Shown here: positions 1 through 5,524 of the stretch, in pieces
Position numbering within the stretch: position 1 is the first letter of the stretch
How the letters are laid out: each line of letters begins with the position of its first letter
Assembly: GCA_003160755.1 (NCBI GenBank)
Contig: QEXZ01000099.1
Coordinates: 1-6,120 of the forward strand
Reading direction: 5' to 3'
Source: Methanomicrobiales archaeon
GTDB lineage: Archaea; Halobacteriota; Syntropharchaeia; Alkanophagales; Methanospirareceae
Length of the DNA: 6,120 nucleotides
Position numbers and translations under genes: made by a program
Notes under the pieces: model-generated
Database searches by the model: none
What the model was told of the DNA's origin: nothing
The model's input: only the letters and a program-made list of their open reading frames with translations

Positions 1-787
1 TAAAGTTTTTAGCGAAAAAGTTGAGAGAAGATTCTGACCAGATGGTTAGTCTGCCAGGATGTGTCCCCGGTGCAAGCAATTCCGCATTTAGCTTATCCAC
101 GTAAGACACGTCCACACCCGGCAAATTTTTCGCAGTCTTTTTTAGTTTCTTAGTCTCTACTGTTTCTTCCTCTCCCTCTTCTGGGATAACAATCAAAATG
201 CTTTTTCTTGACTTGTATCTTCTACCTCTTGTTGTTCCTCTCCCTGCTCTCACTTTTCGCGCTTTCGCACGAAGTATGTCATCCCACACACCGATGCACT
301 TCAAAAATGCCTCTACTTCTGAGGTCTTTTCCAAACTCGTGAATGAGTCTTCCACCACTATCGGCAGCCCAACCTCCTCGCTGAACCTATGCCCTCTACT
401 TCGTACACGGTTCTGGTCTATGGTAGCAGCGATAGCAGACCCCACCGCTTTTCGCTTTTCTTTTTTGTTTATTTTCAGTTTTAATACTTTATCAGTTTTT
501 GGCGGGTGTGCTCTTCTACCACCAACTGTTTGAGGAGCGCGAGCAGCTCTACTGCCTGTTTTTATACGAGGCACTCTTGCCATTCCTCTACCCGTGCCCC
601 AGCACTCTGCCGATGTCTGTCGTCCCGACAATGGTGTTGGACCTTTTGGCTGCCGCCGATGGGACTGCATAGCCAGCACAGCTCTTCGTATCAAGTCAGG
701 TCTGTACTCATCCATAAATACCATAGGTAGTGTTATTTCCTTTATGGCCTTCCCTGACAGGTCCAGTACTTTTGCTTTTTTCGCCAT
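1..787 (-). CDS. rpl4: 50S ribosomal protein L4 (archaeal L4/L1e type), 3' end cut by window edge
   Basis: Reading the minus strand from the ATG at 787-785 gives 262 uninterrupted codons to the left edge, with no stop. L4 is a core protein of the large subunit; a globular domain sits on the surface and a long basic loop lines the exit tunnel. Family signatures are visible: GTGRGMARVPR at residues 65-75, the arginine-rich segment around 80-97 with VGGRRAHPPK at 88-97, GSAIAAT at 116-122, and a C-terminal LAPGTHPGRLTIW at 238-250. Archaeal L4 proteins usually run about 250-265 residues and end shortly after this last motif, so only a few codons should be missing. The start lies 21 bp after the rpl3 stop, the classic L3-L4 order of the S10-type operon, so the two are very probably co-transcribed. 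No strong Shine-Dalgarno sequence is visible; a GAGAG touches the ATG. Identification is firm. Confidence 0.96.
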   Translation of the reverse strand, partial: MAKKAKVLDLSGKAIKEITLPMVFMDEYRPDLIRRAVLAMQSHRRQPKGPTPLSGRQTSAECWGTGRGMARVPRIKTGSRAARAPQTVGGRRAHPPKTDKVLKLKINKKEKRKAVGSAIAATIDQNRVRSRGHRFSEEVGLPIVVEDSFTSLEKTSEVEAFLKCIGVWDDILRAKARKVRAGRGTTRGRRYKSRKSILIVIPEEGEEETVETKKLKKTAKNLPGVDVSYVDKLNAELLAPGTHPGRLTIWSESSLNFFAKNF

Positions 788-808
788 CTCTCTTATTCTA
801 CTTTTTTA

Positions 809-1783
809 TTACCCCTGTTGTGATTCTCTGCTTATATAAACAATCTCAGGCATAACGGGCTTAGGATGAGGTCGTACAGCATGAGAGATTCTTACAAGTC
901 TCTTTTTCGGCCCCGGAGCACTGCCTTCCAGCAGGATATAGCCGTTTCTCACTATGCCATAGTTTAAAAAGCTTCCTTTTGGCGTTATCTCTTCTCCATT
1001 CTCTCCAATTTTCAGTACTCGCTTATTATATTCGGTTCGCTGTTGATACCCTGTCTGCCCCATCTGAGGTATTTTCCACCTTACACGGCGCGGTGTCCAG
1101 CCGCCAATACAACCCACATGGCGCCCTCTCCCGGACCTCCGTGCTTTGGCATTCTGTATCATCACACCCCACCGCTTCACAGGTCCCTGTGTGCCCTTTC
1201 CCCTTGTCAGTGCAGTAACATCTACAAAATCACCCACTTTAAATATATCCTCAATTCTTATCTCCTTTCCAAACACTTCTTGTGCATATTCGAGGTCTTT
1301 CTCTATCTCCCCGCTCATCTTTATCTCCATTAGTTCGTGCTTCTTCTTCGGTAATCCGCTCACAAGTTCGGGCGATGTAGAAATGATTATGCTCAAACCC
1401 ATACTCAAATCGCGGTCTGAACTTTTGATTATATCCGCTATTTTATCCAGGTCAGCAGTATTCCCAGCCTCACCTGCTGCCCATACTTCAGTTACCGCCT
1501 TTTTACCGTAATGGGTAGCTTTATAGAGCCGAAGAGCCTCTACCTTCATAGATGGCACCTCTATTATCGTTGCAGGAACGGAAATCTGCATCCCTTTTGT
1601 CTGGCTGTGAGGCGCGTTATCCGTCAGGACGAGATGAGTCATCCCCGCTTTATAGCCTGCAAACCCCTGTATTTTTCTGCCTGCGGCTAATTCATCTCTT
1701 TTTATTCTGCACGTTTCGCTTCTTGCTCGTTTCCTCGGTGAAAAGGCAAGTGAGCCTCTTCTTGGTCTGTGTCGCTTGGACAT
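809..1783 (-). CDS. rpl3: 50S ribosomal protein L3, archaeal type
   Basis: 324 codons from ATG (1783-1781) to TAA (811-809), a normal length for archaeal L3. L3 nucleates 50S assembly, and its extensions reach toward the peptidyl transferase centre. Visible family motifs are RRGSLAFSPRKR at residues 8-19, GFAGYKAGMTH at 40-50, ALTRGKGTQGPVKRWG at 191-206, HVGCIGGWTP at 222-231 and a conserved C-terminal block from residue 275, including APGPKKRLVRISHAVRP. Trp229 in the GGWTP segment should correspond to the tip of the 'W-finger' known from yeast L3; that alignment is from memory. The start is fixed by the N-terminal motif, which begins almost at once, and an AGGGGT lies about 9 nt upstream as a plausible ribosome binding site. 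It is the first gene of the S10-type cluster, followed by rpl4 after 21 bp, with a candidate TATA box upstream at 1851-1860. Confidence 0.98.
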   Translation of the reverse strand: MSKRHRPRRGSLAFSPRKRARSETCRIKRDELAAGRKIQGFAGYKAGMTHLVLTDNAPHSQTKGMQISVPATIIEVPSMKVEALRLYKATHYGKKAVTEVWAAGEAGNTADLDKIADIIKSSDRDLSMGLSIIISTSPELVSGLPKKKHELMEIKMSGEIEKDLEYAQEVFGKEIRIEDIFKVGDFVDVTALTRGKGTQGPVKRWGVMIQNAKARRSGRGRHVGCIGGWTPRRVRWKIPQMGQTGYQQRTEYNKRVLKIGENGEEITPKGSFLNYGIVRNGYILLEGSAPGPKKRLVRISHAVRPHPKPVMPEIVYISRESQQG

Positions 1784-1860
1784 CTTATCTTACCCCTGCT
1801 AAGAAAGTTTGTTTGCTGATTTATTTAGTTAAAGTATGATAAAATTAGGACTATATATAG
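1784..1860 (-). promoter_or_regulatory. Candidate promoter and leader of the rpl3-rpl4 operon
   Basis: Upstream of rpl3 on the minus strand lies an AT-rich stretch that begins with the 10-bp palindrome CTATATATAG (1851-1860), a good archaeal TATA box. Archaeal transcription normally starts about 25 nt beyond the TATA box, which would put the start near 1828 and give a leader of roughly 45 nt, consistent with the AGGGGT ribosome binding site just before the ATG. A weaker TATA-like alternative, around 1819-1829 (ACTAAATAAAT on the minus strand), would give a much shorter leader. The TATA palindrome abuts the octamer array that begins at 1861, so whatever binds that array would sit next to TFB. 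Assigned by pattern and spacing only. Confidence 0.5.
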
Positions 1861-1908
1861 TTTAGCGGGTTAGCGGATTGGCGGTTTAGTGGTTTGGCGG
1901 TTTGGCGG
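1861..1908 (+). repeat. Tandem 8-bp repeat array, six degenerate units (TTTRGCGG)
   Basis: Six consecutive 8-bp units fill exactly 48 bp, each ending in GG. The first is TTTAGCGG and the last two are both TTTGGCGG. The variants differ in the first base (T, G or A), in the A/G at position 4 and in one C-to-T change at position 6. There is no spacer between units, so this is a microsatellite-like array and not CRISPR. It lies immediately upstream of the rpl3 TATA box. A related array in the opposite orientation follows at 1935-1966, and another copy crosses the rpl1 stop codon at 4261-4287. Confidence 0.85.
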
Positions 1909-1934
1909 GATTAGCTGGACTAACTAAAACTAAC

Positions 1935-1966
1935 AATCTAAGCCTCTAAACCTCTAAGCCTCTAAA
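1935..1966 (-). repeat. Inverse-oriented 8-bp repeat array (TTTAGAGG on the minus strand)
   Basis: Four 8-bp units in register: three clean units of CCTCTAAA or CCTCTAAG (1943-1950, 1951-1958, 1959-1966) and one decayed unit (1935-1942, AATCTAAG). Read on the minus strand the unit is YTTAGAGG, one base from the TTTAGCGG unit of the facing array at 1861-1908. The two arrays together form an imperfect inverted structure with a spacer of about 26 nt (1909-1934). As RNA, many facing units could pair through five to seven of eight positions, counting G-U pairs. Confidence 0.75.
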
Positions 1967-2012
1967 CTGCGTTCTCTGCGGTAAATAGTGAAATCACCGA
2001 GACGTTAGTAAA
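1967..2012. other. Short spacer downstream of fen1 with a doubled CTGCG motif
   Basis: Between the octamer array and the fen1 stop codon, CTGCG occurs twice nine bases apart (1967-1971 and 1976-1980, the second followed by G) within CTGCGTTCTCTGCGGTAA. I recall similar 'CTGCG-TTCT-CTGCGG' strings as intergenic dispersed repeats in environmental archaea and bacteria, but cannot verify that here. On the minus strand GTGATTTCAC (around 1989-1998) is a very short palindrome just after fen1. It is too weak to call a terminator. Confidence 0.3.
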
Positions 2013-3011
2013 TTACAGCCACTGCCCTATCCTTTGCTGTGGAACATCATGTTTTGACCGTGATATTTTTTCCAGTGCTTTACTCACACGCGTAGCTGAG
2101 AAATCATGCTCCTTGCAAAGAAATTCTTTTACTTTCCCTTCATCCGGATTTGTCCATTTTAGTTCATAACTCCTGTTTACATCAGGATGCAAGAAGATAT
2201 CACGGACGAGCGCGTAATCCTCGATTCCCTCTTTTTTCCCTATCTCGGATTGTGCCATTAGTTTTTCGATATCGTGGTGTTTTTTTATCAGTTTTAGAGC
2301 TGTTTTAACGCCTATGCCTTTTATACCGGGATTAAAGTCAGACCCCACTAAAATTGCGATGTCTACAAGCTGTTCACGGGTTATCCCATGTTTTTCTTCG
2401 AGTTTTTCTAATTCGATGACCTCAAGCTTTGTCTTTTTCCTCGGAGCGGTGAGGTTTCTTATCATAGCGGGAGCGCCAAAAAGAAGTGAATCGTAATCCT
2501 GCGACGAAACGAGCTCGGCATCTCCTTTCTGAGCCATATACGCCGCTTGGGCTTCTCCCTCCGAGGGCGCCTGCAAACACGGAATGCCCAGATATGCCAA
2601 AAGCGTCTTTGCATCTTCTACTATCGCTTTGTCCACCTTTGACGATGCTTGAGCGTACTTAAAGGCTTCCTCAGGAAACAATACCTTCGCTTCTTCCCAC
2701 TTCCGCATTGCTTGGGCTCGCCGTTCCGACCGGTTTTTGAGTTCCTTCGCTTTTAGCTCTGTGGGTTTGCCATCAAAAACGAATACGAACTTTATCCCCT
2801 GCTCCATTAAAGTAGCTGTGCGATATATTAACCCGGAAAGATGCGAAGTCGTTCTACCTGAGGAATCTTTCAGTGGCGTTCCATCTGGCTGGCGGATGGT
2901 ACTTAAGAATTGGTAAAGCGTGATAGACGCATCTACCGCGACGATTTTACCCGATAGCGCATCTAAACTGATTTCTTTTGGCTCTAATATTTCACCAATC
3001 TTTGACCCCAT
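2013..3011 (-). CDS. fen: Flap endonuclease 1 (FEN1/XPG family, structure-specific 5' nuclease)
   Basis: 332 codons from ATG (3011-3009) to TAA at 2015-2013, close to the usual archaeal FEN1 length of about 325-345. The enzyme cuts 5' flaps made during Okazaki fragment maturation and base excision repair, using two metal ions. The N-terminal region (residues 1 to about 105) carries Asp27 in VDAS and Asp80 in VFDGKP. The internal region (about 115-256) carries Glu151 and Glu153 in PSEGEA, Asp172 and Asp174 in SQDYDSLLFG, and Asp225 in VGSDFNPGIKGIG, which opens the helix-hairpin-helix DNA-binding part. All seven expected metal ligands are present, so it should be active. The last eight residues, QQRIGQWL, fit a PIP box (Q-x-x-I-x-x-W-L) for binding the PCNA clamp. 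The gene stands between two ribosomal protein operons, diverging from rpl11 and reading toward rpl3. No clear Shine-Dalgarno sequence precedes the start. Confidence 0.98.
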   Translation of the reverse strand: MGSKIGEILEPKEISLDALSGKIVAVDASITLYQFLSTIRQPDGTPLKDSSGRTTSHLSGLIYRTATLMEQGIKFVFVFDGKPTELKAKELKNRSERRAQAMRKWEEAKVLFPEEAFKYAQASSKVDKAIVEDAKTLLAYLGIPCLQAPSEGEAQAAYMAQKGDAELVSSQDYDSLLFGAPAMIRNLTAPRKKTKLEVIELEKLEEKHGITREQLVDIAILVGSDFNPGIKGIGVKTALKLIKKHHDIEKLMAQSEIGKKEGIEDYALVRDIFLHPDVNRSYELKWTNPDEGKVKEFLCKEHDFSATRVSKALEKISRSKHDVPQQRIGQWL

Positions 3012-3025
3012 TTTTTCTCTTTTCT

Positions 3026-3054
3026 AACCACAGATTACACAGATTTTCACGAGA
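3026..3054 (+). repeat. Dispersed 29-bp repeat, copy 1 (upstream of fen1)
   Basis: This stretch begins AACCACAGATTACACAG and ends TTTTCACGAGA. It matches the reverse complement of 5495-5524 at every base except for one A missing here. It lies 15 nt upstream of the fen1 start codon, inside the likely fen1 leader or promoter. A 29-of-30 match across 2.4 kb, between two non-coding spacers and in opposite orientation, cannot be chance, so it belongs to a dispersed repeat family. It has no coding capacity. Confidence 0.85.
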
Positions 3055-3065
3055 AAGTTTTCTTT

Positions 3066-3133
3066 AATTTTAATAGATATAATAGATTTACATGGAAAGA
3101 AATAAAATAATGATGTATAAACAGAAAAGGGAG
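3066..3133. promoter_or_regulatory. Divergent promoter region for fen1 (minus) and rpl11 (plus), with the rpl11 ribosome binding site
   Basis: The only non-coding DNA between the two divergent genes is 127 bp, so both promoters should be here. The AT-rich core AATAGATATAATAGAT (3072-3087) reads as TATA-like in either direction. Used for rpl11, it would place the transcription start near 3107 with a leader of about 30 nt. Used for fen1, it would start near 3050, inside the dispersed repeat. AAATAAAATAA (3100-3110) is an alternative for rpl11. A GGAG at 3130-3133, five bases before the rpl11 ATG, is a reasonable Shine-Dalgarno core and favours a leadered mRNA. Inferred from composition and spacing. 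Confidence 0.4.
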
Positions 3134-3138
3134 AAAAA

Positions 3139-3621
3139 ATGAGCGTCGTTGAAGTCCTGATAGAAGGAGGAAAAGCAAGCCCGGGACCCCCTTTGGGGCC
3201 TGCTCTGGGTCCGCTTGGAGTAAACATAAAGGAAGTGGTGAACAGCATGAACGAGCTTACGAAGGACTATGCAGGAATGGAAGTCCCGGTGAAGATAACG
3301 GTTGATGGTGGAAAAGTGGACATAAGTGTGGGCACACCGCCGACATCTGCATTGATAAAGAAGGAATTAGGGATTGAGAAGGCAAAAACGGAGTCTGCAA
3401 CTGATTATGCGGGTGATATATCCATGGAACAAATAAAGGAGATAGCGAAAAAGAAGAGAGGAGAAATGCTGGCGGCATCGTTGAAAGGGGCTGTTAAAGA
3501 AGTAATAGGCACTTGTGTTTCAATGCGTGTGAAGGTGGAAGGCAAAGATGCAAAGGAAATGCAGGGGGACATAGAAGAAGGGAAAGTTGAGATAGAAAAT
3601 CACGAGAAAGGTTTTATTTAA
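3139..3621 (+). CDS. rpl11: 50S ribosomal protein L11
   Basis: 160 codons, the expected archaeal L11 size. L11 binds helices 43 and 44 of 23S rRNA at the base of the L12 stalk, in the GTPase-associated centre where elongation factors act. The N-terminal domain opens with the near-invariant glycine/proline block at residues 10-29 (GGKASPGPPLGPALGPLGVN). The C-terminal RNA-binding domain starts near residue 67 with PPTSALIKKELG and includes AVKEVIGTCVSMRVKVEGKD at 118-137. The ATG at 3139 is right because the family N-terminus (SVVEVLIEGG) follows directly and a GGAG sits five bases upstream. rpl1 follows after a 20-bp gap, making this the first gene of the L11-L1-L10 operon. Confidence 0.98.
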   Translation: MSVVEVLIEGGKASPGPPLGPALGPLGVNIKEVVNSMNELTKDYAGMEVPVKITVDGGKVDISVGTPPTSALIKKELGIEKAKTESATDYAGDISMEQIKEIAKKKRGEMLAASLKGAVKEVIGTCVSMRVKVEGKDAKEMQGDIEEGKVEIENHEKGFI

Positions 3622-3641
3622 TTCGGGTTTGTTTGGTAAAT

Positions 3642-4265
3642 ATGGAAGCTGAAGAGATAGTGGAAACAGTGGAAAAGGTGTTGAAGTCAAAAGAGCGGGG
3701 ATTCGTTGAAAGCGTAGACCTCTGCATAAATTTGAAGGGGGTAGACCTGAAACAGCCGAAGAGCAGGATAAACGTAGACGTGACGCTACCAAAGAAGTTC
3801 AAGAAGCCGAAGATAGGTGTTTTTGGTAGCGGTGAGATAGCATTAAAAGCGAAAGAGGCAGGTGCCGGCGTAATAGACCCCGAAGAGTTAAAGACAATGG
3901 ATAAGAAAAAAGCACGAGAGCTGGTGAATGAATACGATTATTTCCTTGCTGATGTCTCGCTTATGGCGCTTATAGGTAAGAGCCTGGGCACTATTTTAGG
4001 TCCAAAGGGCAAGATGCCCGACCCTATCCCCCCGGGGGCTGACCCGGTGCAGTTATTGACGAGATTGGAGAAAATCGCCCGAGTGAAGTCAAAAACCACA
4101 ACGCTATGGGTGAATATAGGCCGTAAGGACATGGATGCGAAGGACATAGCGGAGAATGGCGCAGCGGTGATAAAAGCGATAGAATCGCGTTTGGAGCGAG
4201 GGTGGCAGAACATAGGTTCAATCTACATGAAGACAACGATGGGGAATACAGTGAAACTGGTTTAG
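3642..4265 (+). CDS. rpl1: 50S ribosomal protein L1
   Basis: 207 codons from ATG 3642 to TAG 4263-4265. L1 forms the mobile L1 stalk beside the E site and helps release deacylated tRNA. In some archaea (Methanococcus) it also represses translation of its own operon. Family features: domain I is split between the N-terminus (SVDLCINLKGVDLKQPKSRI, residues 25-44) and the C-terminus (NIGSIYMKTTMGNTVKL, 190-206). Domain II lies between them and contains GPKGKMP (120-126) and the ALW-like TTLWVNIGRKDM (153-164). The frame extends three codons upstream to a TTG at 3633. I prefer the ATG because archaeal L1 usually starts directly with the helix beginning M-x-x-x-x-I-x-x-x-V. Neither start has a strong Shine-Dalgarno sequence. 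The stop codon lies inside the 9-bp repeat array at 4261-4287. Operon partner of rpl11, 20 bp upstream. Confidence 0.96.
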   Translation: MEAEEIVETVEKVLKSKERGFVESVDLCINLKGVDLKQPKSRINVDVTLPKKFKKPKIGVFGSGEIALKAKEAGAGVIDPEELKTMDKKKARELVNEYDYFLADVSLMALIGKSLGTILGPKGKMPDPIPPGADPVQLLTRLEKIARVKSKTTTLWVNIGRKDMDAKDIAENGAAVIKAIESRLERGWQNIGSIYMKTTMGNTVKLV

Positions 4266-4287
4266 CGGGTTTGGCGGGTTTAGAGGG
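4261..4287 (+). repeat. 9-bp repeat array overlapping the rpl1 stop codon
   Basis: Three perfectly spaced 9-bp units: TTTAGCGGG, TTTGGCGGG and TTTAGAGGG, then a decayed TTAGATG. They are the same words as the 8-bp arrays near rpl3, each with one extra G. The TAG inside the first unit is the rpl1 stop codon, so the array starts with the last coding bases of the gene. Containing both the GCGG and GAGG versions in one orientation, it links the two facing arrays at 1861-1966. The three GGG runs, each followed by six bases, could contribute to a G-quadruplex, although a fourth run is lacking. Confidence 0.8.
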
Positions 4288-4430
4288 TTAGATGTGCGAG
4301 AAGTTGTTTTAGCCTGTTGAATATCGTGAAAGGCATAGTATTTTTATGCTGAAACAAATAAATAATCAAACAATGTAATTAATGTACAATGTAAGGATAA
4401 AGAAGAGATAGAGAGGGGTGGTGAAGAGAG
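4288..4430 (+). promoter_or_regulatory. rpl1-P0 spacer: AT-rich region and strong ribosome binding site
   Basis: The spacer between rpl1 and P0 is 165 bp, long for an archaeal ribosomal operon. It holds a small hairpin (GCATA 4333-4337 pairing with TATGC 4345-4349) and an AT-rich tract at 4339-4365 that could contain a promoter. A short direct repeat, CAATGTAA, occurs at 4371-4378 and 4387-4394. Just before P0, GGTGGTGA (4417-4424) is one base from the perfect archaeal Shine-Dalgarno GGAGGTGA and lies six bases from the ATG; it is the best ribosome binding site in the window. Whether P0 is transcribed from here or from the rpl11 promoter cannot be decided from the sequence. Confidence 0.45.
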
Positions 4431-5387
4431 ATGAAAAAAAAGGTAAAACGCGCAATGCCATGGAAGCAGGGGCAGGTTTCAAGCATAAAAGATTCGATTA
4501 GCGCAAGTAAAACAATAGGTGTAGCGAAAATAAGGGGATTAGGATCAAAGCAATTACAACGGATACGAAAAGAATTCCGGGATACGGATAAAGCAAGGCT
4601 GCGAGTATCGAAAAATAGTTTGATTTCCATCTCTATGAAAGAAAGCGGGATGGCCGCGATGGCGGACCTGGCGGATTTTGTAGATGACCAGACGGCATTG
4701 GTGTTTACTGATTTGGATGCTTTTGATTTGTATAAAGTAATGGAAGAAGGGAAAATACCGGCTCCGATAAAGGCTGGTGCCGTTGCTCCGCATGACATTG
4801 TAGTAGAACAAGGACCTACTTCGCTCAAGCCGGGACCAATAGTAGGCGAGCTGCAGAATCTGGGCATACCTGCGGGAATATCCGGCGGGAAGGTAGAGAT
4901 AAAACAGCAGAAAGTAGCGGTGAAGGAGGGCGAAAAAGTTTCAGCTCCGCTTGCCGAGATGCTGGCAAAGCTTGAAATCTATCCGGTAACCGAGGGACTG
5001 GACTTGCGCGCCGCGTATGACGCAGAAGGCGAGACGGTATTCACACCTGACGTTCTTCATATAGACCCCTCGAAGTACTTTGCGGATATAAAAGAAGGTA
5101 TAACATCTGCTTTGGCACTTAGCACGCACATAAAGCATGAATACCCAACTTCTTACACCATCGCCGATTTGATAAACGAAGCGAGCATAAAATCGCAGGC
5201 GCTGGCTTTGGACATTGCATATCCAACTCCTTTGACAATAAAACCGTTAATTCAGAAGGCATATTCGGATGCCCGAAATCTGTCTATAAATGCGTGCATA
5301 TACGAACCCGAAACGATAGAGCATCTACTTGCAAAAGCGCGTTCGCAGGCGCAGGGTCTGGCAGTAGCAGCGCATTTGGGTGAATGA
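4431..5387 (+). CDS. rplP0: 50S ribosomal protein P0 (archaeal L10), lacking the acidic C-terminal tail
   Basis: 318 codons, ATG to TGA, with a strong ribosome binding site. P0/L10 anchors the L12 stalk to 23S rRNA next to L11 and so helps recruit translation GTPases. The N-terminal rRNA-binding domain is recognisable from PWKQGQVSSIK (10-20) through LGSKQLQRIRKEFR (37-50) to ARLRVSKNSL (55-64). A middle archaeal/eukaryotic insertion domain (about 107-185) contains APIKAGAVAPHDIVVEQGPT and GIPAGISGGKVEIK. The C-terminus is a helical spine in 26-residue units starting at residues 244, 270 and 296, with a looser one at 216-243; such segments each bind an L12 dimer in known archaeal P0. The protein stops at AVAAHLGE, without the glutamate-rich linker and final GLGALFG-like peptide common in archaeal P0 (about 330-350 residues). 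No frame downstream supplies an acidic tail. rpl12, the usual next gene, is absent here. Confidence 0.95.
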   Translation: MKKKVKRAMPWKQGQVSSIKDSISASKTIGVAKIRGLGSKQLQRIRKEFRDTDKARLRVSKNSLISISMKESGMAAMADLADFVDDQTALVFTDLDAFDLYKVMEEGKIPAPIKAGAVAPHDIVVEQGPTSLKPGPIVGELQNLGIPAGISGGKVEIKQQKVAVKEGEKVSAPLAEMLAKLEIYPVTEGLDLRAAYDAEGETVFTPDVLHIDPSKYFADIKEGITSALALSTHIKHEYPTSYTIADLINEASIKSQALALDIAYPTPLTIKPLIQKAYSDARNLSINACIYEPETIEHLLAKARSQAQGLAVAAHLGE

Positions 5388-5395
5388 TAAAAAGA

Positions 5396-5524
5396 AACCA
5401 CGAGATTCCACAAGATTAACACAAGACCAGAAATCAGAGAATAGAAAACAGAATTCTAACTTCTGTTCTCTGACTTCTTCTATCCTATACAATCTCTCGT
5501 GAAAATCTGTGTAATCTTGTGGTT
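5396..5524. repeat. Large imperfect palindrome between P0 and dapF, including dispersed repeat copy 2
   Basis: Two nested pairs of inverted arms are visible. The outer arms, 5396-5426 and 5495-5524, match at about 25 of 31 aligned positions; both begin AACCAC when read inward, on opposite strands. The inner arms are TCAGAGA (5434-5440) with TCTCTGA (5467-5473), extendable outward to 5429 and 5478 with one mismatch, and ACAGAA (5448-5453) with TTCTGT (5461-5466) around a 7-nt loop; a 7-nt bulge separates the inner stems on one side. The right outer arm is the second copy of the 29-30-bp repeat found at 3026-3054. No open frame fits it. It may be a small non-autonomous palindromic element or a strong hairpin ending P0 transcription; both are inference. 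It begins nine bases after the P0 stop. Confidence 0.75.

Noticed and set aside
198..533. Open frame of 111 codons on the plus strand, with several other plus-strand frames up to 1839
   Set aside because: They are the shadows of rpl4 and rpl3, whose minus-strand products match the family motifs along their whole length.
1861..1966. CRISPR or telomere-like array
   Set aside because: The units are 8 bp with no spacers between them and no cas genes are nearby, so it is not CRISPR. The TTAG-GG resemblance to telomeric repeats is superficial and the array is internal to a gene cluster.
3633..3641. TTG at 3633 as the rpl1 start codon
   Set aside because: It adds only three residues outside the family's usual N-terminus, and an ATG follows in frame at 3642; neither has a better ribosome binding site, so the ATG is preferred.
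3665..3725. L1-binding autoregulatory site in the early rpl1 coding region, as described in Methanococcus
   Set aside because: I looked for a stem with an asymmetric loop resembling the L1 site of 23S rRNA and saw no convincing match by eye; a covariance or structure search would be needed.
4379..4867. Open frame of 162 codons on the minus strand, opposite the P0 gene
   Set aside because: It lies antisense to a clearly identified ribosomal protein gene, has no recognisable domain and a composition typical of the reverse reading of a coding strand.
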